36,523 nucleotides of DNA from Lingula anatina (lineage: Eukaryota; Brachiopoda; Lingulata; Lingulida; Lingulidae): assembly GCF_001039355.2 (NCBI RefSeq), contig NW_019775036.1, positions 318,984 through 355,506 on the forward strand, given 5' to 3'. Made by a program: the position numbers and the translations under genes. Position 1 is the first letter of the stretch, and the number at the start of each line of letters is the position of its first letter. Below the pieces are notes generated by a model. It had not been told where the DNA came from, did not search any database, and saw only the letters and a list, made by a program, of their open reading frames with translations. This document shows positions 31,191-36,523 of this stretch, one piece after another.

Positions 31191-31763
31191 GTCAATGTGA
31201 TTACACTTAATGACTGTAAGAATAAAGGTATACTTATAAAAATCCATCAGGAGAAAGGCATAACGAGACTACAAATATCCTTCTCTATTTAATCATCATA
31301 CTTAAGAAGACTATGAAAATATCAATTATTTTCTAAAATTCAAAGTATATTTTGGCTCTTTGAAAAGATTTATCAGTTTGGTATGTACACGCACTGACTA
31401 TATATAAAAATACCGGTAATATAAAACCTTCTCTTAACTCAGCTGGTTAGATTCCAACTAACCATGTTCTTCTCAGCAAATATATAGTCACATGAAATTC
31501 TTCCCTCTTAAATATATTTTCTTCAAAACCTGATAAGTCTACAGATTCAGTCCATCATACTACAGATTGATCATCAATTTATGGAATTGTGCATCCTTGA
31601 AAGTCTAACTTGCTAAGGATAACCATTCGTCTACATTTCATAAAAATATACTGACACTTGTGCATCACTGCCGTTTACAACAGGGAACTCCATGAACCAT
31701 ATTTCCATGTATTATATGTCACAACTAATGTCTGTTATTTAAAAATAAACATGTCTACAGATA
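31191..31763 (-). other. 3' flank of photolyase, copied elsewhere
   Basis: Sequence just downstream of the photolyase stop codon. It is homologous to 15130-15630 and, more weakly, 19250-19650. It probably includes the photolyase 3' UTR. Confidence 0.5.
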
Positions 31764-34700
31764 TTAGTGCTTCTTTCCTCCATATTTTCTAACAAAAGCT
31801 GGGACATCAAATTTCCTTTTGCATCCTTGATAATTCATAAAGCGTATCTTTCCAAACACAGGTCTCTCTCCCCATCCCTGGTCATGAATACCACATATGC
31901 TCCACATACAACCTGGAACAATAAACAACACGTATGTATTATTAATTGAATTGTTGAGGATATAAGTTATTTAAACTTATTTTTTTGCAAAGTTTTAGCT
32001 TCATGATCTGTCAAAGAACTATATCACACATATCTTGAAATATTTCCATTACTGTTAGATGGAACATGATTAAGAGAGAAATTCCATTATATATAGTGTG
32101 CTGCCACTGCTTGATGTAGGAAGTTAAATGCCTATAAATGATAAGTTATAGCAACCTCATTATACTGTTATTATTTGTAAGTATTGTAAACTACAATAGT
32201 ATGGTAGTGTTGCACTAGACAACTGATTACATTGAGATATAATAAAACTAAGAATAAAATCAGCGTCATCGTCATATTTCTCATAACTTCTCTCGAGTGT
32301 TTGTTTCATGTTAATTAACATAAACAATCAGTATTTTTAAAGTCAATAATTACAAAATCTGTGACACAGAATGAATATATGTAGTTTTAGATATAAAAGT
32401 AAAATCTTCCCCCAAAGGCCAATAACTCTGCCAGATGTACTATTTTAATACATAATTAGTTTACCCAGCTATGAAAACTGTAATGGTGGCACAATGTATA
32501 AGAAATAATGCATGTATTTGCATTGTTCATTAAGAGAGAAATGGTACACATGCAAAAACGAATTGGAAATGCACACAAACACACACACACACATGCATGC
32601 ACACACACACACACACGCATACATACATACAATCACACGTACACACATACACATTTGTGCTAATTAAACTTACCTACGTATCCATTAGGATCTCTTCCAT
32701 CCAGCTCATACCTATCATTGAGATAAATACTAATTTTCAAAGCCTCCTCGGGACTGGTGGTCCACTCCAGGATTTTCTTTGCCCAGTACATTCTGAGGAA
32801 TCCATGCATCTTGCCCTCTTTTACCATTTGTAGCTAGGGAAATTAATAGGACTTGACTATTATTTTTTCAGTGCAATAGTGACAAAGCATCTTGCAATGA
32901 TAAAAGATTTTTTGAAAAATGACGTCATAAGTGAATTTGTACAGTTTTTCCACAGAACTGCTACATTTATATATTAAATATCTGGAATGCCAAAATTTTG
33001 AACTAATGTTCACACTTGATTCACAATGGATAAAACATTAGTTAACTAAAATTTTCATTAAAAGAATTGACTTATTATAGCTTATTATAAGATAACACAT
33101 TTAATGAATCATAAGAGCTTGCTCTGCAAGCTGCATATTATGTAATATTCAGCACAGTGACCACACACCAGGCAAAAATACACCTGCTTTGTATGCAGTT
33201 GGGTGTGACCAAATTTTTTAAACAAGTAAATCTGTTTAAGATGTGATTTATTTTATATTTATGCATGGCCTAAGGGGAGAAATCAACCCCTTCCTCAAGC
33301 ACCCCCCCCTGCTCCACCCCAAACACACACACATAAGTTTAATTAAACCATGTTAATCATTTGTTCAAGAAGCAGGTGGTTAAAAGGGAAGTTCTCCCAC
33401 CCATGCATGCCATGAAAAATCTATAGATGTAATCATCAAAATGAAGGGAAATTTAAAATATATTTCCGGATGACCTAGTTATACCTGTGCTGCATTCCAG
33501 AGATCGTCATGTGTTTTCCCTTCCTCCAACTGTTTACATGTGTAAACGTACTCGCGCTTGTCACTGGCATGTTTTTGTAACGTCTCCTTGGCCCAGTCGT
33601 ATGCACCTGATGGCATTAAAATCAAGGGCATGCAACAAACATTATACTTTTTATTTTTGAAATAAAATCTTTTTAAATCTTCCACTATTCCTTAACATAC
33701 CAAAAGTTGAGAACTATCACCCAGTTTTTGTGGTTTTTAGCGTAAAGATTCTGGGTCATTTTTGCAATGGATACACAGACTGATTAACTTCACTAATGTT
33801 GTCAAAAATTATAAACTTTTAAAAAAAATTTAAATTCAGAACTCAGAAAAATGGATTAACCATGCTTACTTTCAAACACCTCTGAAAAAATAACATTATT
33901 CAATTTTTGACAAATCTACAATAAATTCATCCCTGCGGAGTTCAAAAACGGCCCATTTACTCACACTCTATGGAGTCATAGTTCTCCACATAGTAACAAA
34001 AATTATCCGACAATTCTCTCCTTATGATGGATTCCTCCAGGAAAGCATCTCCTCCCTCTTTGAACTTGGACTTGAACTGTTTAACTACCAGGGCACATCT
34101 CTGGGCAGACACCTGGCCTGGTTAGAGGAATATTAAAACTGATAAATATACTGATTAGTACTTTTTTTTCTTCAGTCAACAGATAATATATATTGATATA
34201 GGTTTTAACTCAAATATTTCAATGTCTAACAGATCATCGTCATCAGGGAAAGAGGCTATCCAGGTTTATAGCCACTGCTTGGGAAATATACTTGCCCCCC
34301 CCCAACACACACATGTTGACTGAAGAAAAAATTACTTCATTCTTATAACATAACACAGCTGATGAAATTCTTCTCTGATAAATATATTATTTTACTATAC
34401 GTCTATTTAAGTATAATACATATTTATGATCTGGTCATAGGAAGGAGTGGACTGATAAATGTATGTTATTTTATTATACTTTTTAAAAAATAAATATACA
34501 TTAGCACAGAAGATGAAATTATAACATAATAACATAGCATGCATCCAAAACTTAACCAAATTGGGGCATATTAAGCTCAAGCTCCCATTCACATACTATT
34601 TTAAGTGCTAAAGAGACCAAATGCCAAAATTATCAATAGACCTCTGTCAAGTATAACAAGGTGATTGAATTAGCATAAGATAATAATATTATGAAATAAT

Positions 34701-35687
34701 AATAATAAATCATATTAGCATAAAACTTGTTTTGTCAAGTGCCATATTGAATGACATGAGCAATCATGGAGATTTCAGAATGTTTTGTCTCTAGCCTTCT
34801 CGTACAGTGTGCCACTCTTACCTGAACAACAAGCTTAAATGAATGGCTTCTAGGAAGAGGGGAACATACTATAAGCACGGAATAAAATCTTAAATCTAGA
34901 AATTTAAGATCCTTTCATTTTTCTTCGTTTGAACAATGAACATACAAGAAACCTGTAACACCTGCGTACCAAAGTGAATCCAGGGGGAGAGATTACTGCA
35001 GACGTTTTTATTGGGGTTGTTTCTGTCCGCGTTGAAGAACTTCAGGCGCTCCTTGCAGAATGTCTCCAGCGTTCTCAGCCCTGCTGTGGTTCCCGGCGAC
35101 GCCCACTTGACCTCCGTCACCGTCCGGTCAATCTGTAGCGATGCCTCGGCAGCCGACCAGTCAACTGGCTGAAATATCATTAATGAATTTATATACATTT
35201 TACTTAAGTATCTATTAGAAAATTTTCACTGGAACTCTTGACCATATGGTCTAACTGCCAAGGTGCTCACCTCAATATAAAAATAATACCTACTTTGTCC
35301 TTCCTATGCACTCAGCATGTACTAACATTACAGAGGACAGATATTATGAATGATAACTATGCACTCAGCATATATTATTATAGAGGATGCTCTCTAGGAA
35401 TGATAAGTATGACCACATTTGCTACTGCCATGATTTTGTGCTCCTCAGGGAGGTGAGCTTATTCCAGAATTAACAGATCTACATAAGCCAGGCATACCTT
35501 GTAAACCTAATTTTTGAAAATGCCCTACCTCAGCCTTGGTCTTGGCAGCATAAGGGTGGCGTATGACAGGAGGAAACTCTGTGAGGTACTCTGGAAGTTT
35601 ACTCTGTATTTTATTTCTGATTGTTCTGGCACCATACTCTCTCTTATCAGAGGCTTCCCAACAGGGCACGATGTTATGGGCATCCAC
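31764..35687 (-). CDS. phr: Class II CPD photolyase, C-terminal six exons
   Basis: Deoxyribodipyrimidine photolyase uses FADH- and light to split cyclobutane pyrimidine dimers in DNA. Minus-strand coding exons are 35687-35529, 35168-34970, 34117-33965, 33606-33485, 32833-32674 and 31912-31764. Each has AG/GT borders and the phases agree. They give about 313 residues of an enzyme that is usually 450-550 long. Class II hallmarks are [82 protein letters not shown] and [10 protein letters not shown], with the last exon containing [18 protein letters not shown]. These cover the FAD-binding and substrate-binding helical domain. The N-terminal antenna domain lies past the window end. The ORF is intact. 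The gene converges with the NLR-like genes, and its 3' exons are copied among them. Confidence 0.93.
31913..32673. other. Photolyase last intron containing NLR-flank homology
   Basis: The part 32031-32462 matches 29325-29756 and 14640-15115, the putative 3' UTR end of the NLR-like genes, in the same orientation. A (CA)n microsatellite with variants lies at about 32574-32652. No exon is seen. Confidence 0.65.
32834..33484. other. Photolyase intron, nothing else seen
   Basis: AT-rich intron sequence. A short poly-C tract lies near 33301-33309. No coding segment or transposon is recognised. Confidence 0.5.
34118..34969. other. Photolyase intron with short inverted-repeat element
   Basis: The intron contains the candidate small element at 34160-34334 and otherwise AT-rich sequence without exons. 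Confidence 0.5.
34160..34334. mobile_element. Candidate small inverted-repeat element
   Basis: The ends TTTTTTTCTTCAGTCAACA and TGTTGACTGAAGAAAAAA are inverted repeats about 155 bp apart. The left half (to about 34260) is similar to 22752-22810 at the edge of the LINE fragment: both have TTCTTCAGTCAACAG and then ATTTC-ATGTCTA-CAG. On the minus strand both encode an acidic run followed by a DIEI segment. It may be a non-autonomous relative or a shared terminal module. No clear target duplication is visible. Confidence 0.4.
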
Positions 35688-35886
35688 CTGGGAGAAGAGA
35701 GAAACAGAATTTATTGTGAAAGTCATCTTAAAACACTAGACTGTCAAATTCCTAACTGTTTACTGGTAAAACAGGGAACAATGTTTTGGGCATCCACCTT
35801 GGAAAACAGAGAAACAGAATTTACTGTGAAGGACATCTTAAAACACTAGACTGTCAAATTTCAAATTCCTAACTGTTTACTGGTAA
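35660..35886 (+). repeat. Imperfect ~100-bp tandem duplication at a photolyase exon border
   Basis: A segment with GGGCATCCACC, the AGAGAAACAGAATTTA word and AACACTAGACTGTCAAATT is repeated once with differences, the second unit starting near 35768. The first unit includes the start of the exon at 35687 and its acceptor. The second carries a degraded exon start with the acceptor changed (CCTTGG in place of CCTGGG on the plus strand). Confidence 0.75.
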
Positions 35887-36007
35887 AATGTCATTTTATG
35901 TCAAAACAAGAGAGCACTTCAAGAGCTCAGAATAAAGCCAAGGACAAAAACAATATAAATATTTAATTAAAAATGTTAGGGGAAACTTAGGCTTCATTCA
36001 CATGCAA
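35688..36007. other. Photolyase upstream intron, no exon seen
   Basis: Apart from the tandem duplication the sequence is AT-rich and non-coding. The preceding photolyase exon is not in the window as far as I can see. Confidence 0.45.
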
Positions 36008-36228
36008 TGTCTATTTTCTAAATTCTATTTTCTATTCGCGGTATGTCTTATGATCACGGTCTGTGCCCTGAATATCCCGCGGCGTAATTACTGGCAGCGC
36101 GAGCCAGTTACTATAAGTTACTATAAGTAACTGGCTCGCGCTGCCAGTAATTACGCGGCGGGATATTCAGGGCACAGACCGTGATCATAAGATAGCGCGA
36201 ATAGAAAATAGAATTTAGAAAATAGACA
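36008..36228. repeat. 221-bp near-perfect palindrome (hairpin, MITE-like)
   Basis: The left arm from TGTCTATTTTC (36008) is the reverse complement of the right arm ending GAAAATAGACA (36228), with a few mismatches and a loop of about 15 bases at 36112-36126. It is GC-richer than its surroundings. The size and shape fit a foldback MITE. No open frame and no clear target duplication are seen. Confidence 0.9.
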
Positions 36229-36523
36229 CGCTCGGCTGTCACCTTGATTGGATAGTAAACGGTTGTCGTAAAATCGCTAAAAGATATTAAAACCCGGTGC
36301 ATAAACTTGAAAACCACCTAGGACAACCTCAGACTGCCACATTAATCCAATACAATGCAAAAATAAACTATAACAAGTGGTTAAAGCCTTCAAACCGGAT
36401 GTCGTAAAGTCCCCATATACCTCCATAGAGACAATAAAATAGAAGAAGCTTGTGAAACAAGAAAAATCCAGTTCCAACATAATAATCGAAATAAAATACT
36501 GCCGGGCATCGGAGCGGCCTAAA
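36229..36523. other. Window end, nothing recognised
   Basis: Non-coding as far as I can tell. Small open frames on the minus strand have no photolyase or other recognisable content. Confidence 0.4.

Noticed and set aside
1-36523. tRNA, rRNA, CRISPR, operon or bacterial promoter features
   Set aside because: I saw no cloverleaf or rRNA-like segments by eye, and the gene structure is clearly eukaryotic. A tRNAscan run would be needed to exclude tRNA genes formally.

Overview
The window is nuclear DNA of an animal, probably a marine invertebrate. It is AT-rich, has GT-AG introns, long non-coding stretches and CA microsatellites, and carries Tc1/mariner and LINE remnants. The gene content (HEPN-NB-ARC-TPR receptors, a class II photolyase, a MYND zinc-finger gene) fits a bilaterian. 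Frequent TACATGTA-like words resemble lophotrochozoan genomes, but this does not identify a species.

Layout. (1) 419-1957, plus strand: the last three exons of a MYND zinc-finger gene, perhaps ANKMY1-like. (2) 1958-6722: intergenic, with a perfect 131-bp tandem duplication and a palindromic Tc1/mariner element (4732-6281) whose two arms both encode the C-terminal end of a DD34E transposase. (3) 6723-15779: duplication unit A. It holds two short exon remnants, a DZIP3-type HEPN exon, an NB-ARC/TPR exon broken by several frameshifts, a long 3' flank, and an orphan copy of the last photolyase exon. (4) 15914-17573: a decayed Tc1-like element with terminal inverted repeats and TA target duplication. 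(5) 17574-21912: microsatellites, two more copies of the 5' exon block, and a decayed photolyase exon. (6) 21913-29994: duplication unit B. It has an intact HEPN exon, an intron invaded by a LINE ORF1 remnant, an intact NB-ARC/TPR exon (predicted 1150 residues), a duplicated 3' tail, and a dead copy of the penultimate photolyase exon. (7) 31764-35687, minus strand: six C-terminal exons of a class II CPD photolyase, whose N-terminal exons lie beyond the window. (8) 36008-36228: a 221-bp hairpin.

The two large plus-strand genes are paralogous NLR-like (STAND) proteins: a predicted HEPN RNase-type effector, an NB-ARC nucleotide switch, and a kinesin-light-chain-type TPR array as the likely sensor. 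Copy B looks functional. Copy A has a decayed C-terminal half and, read as given, would stop after 695 residues. Photolyase 3' exons were swept into the same segmental duplications, so this is an unstable, rapidly evolving immune-type gene cluster convergent with a conserved DNA repair gene.
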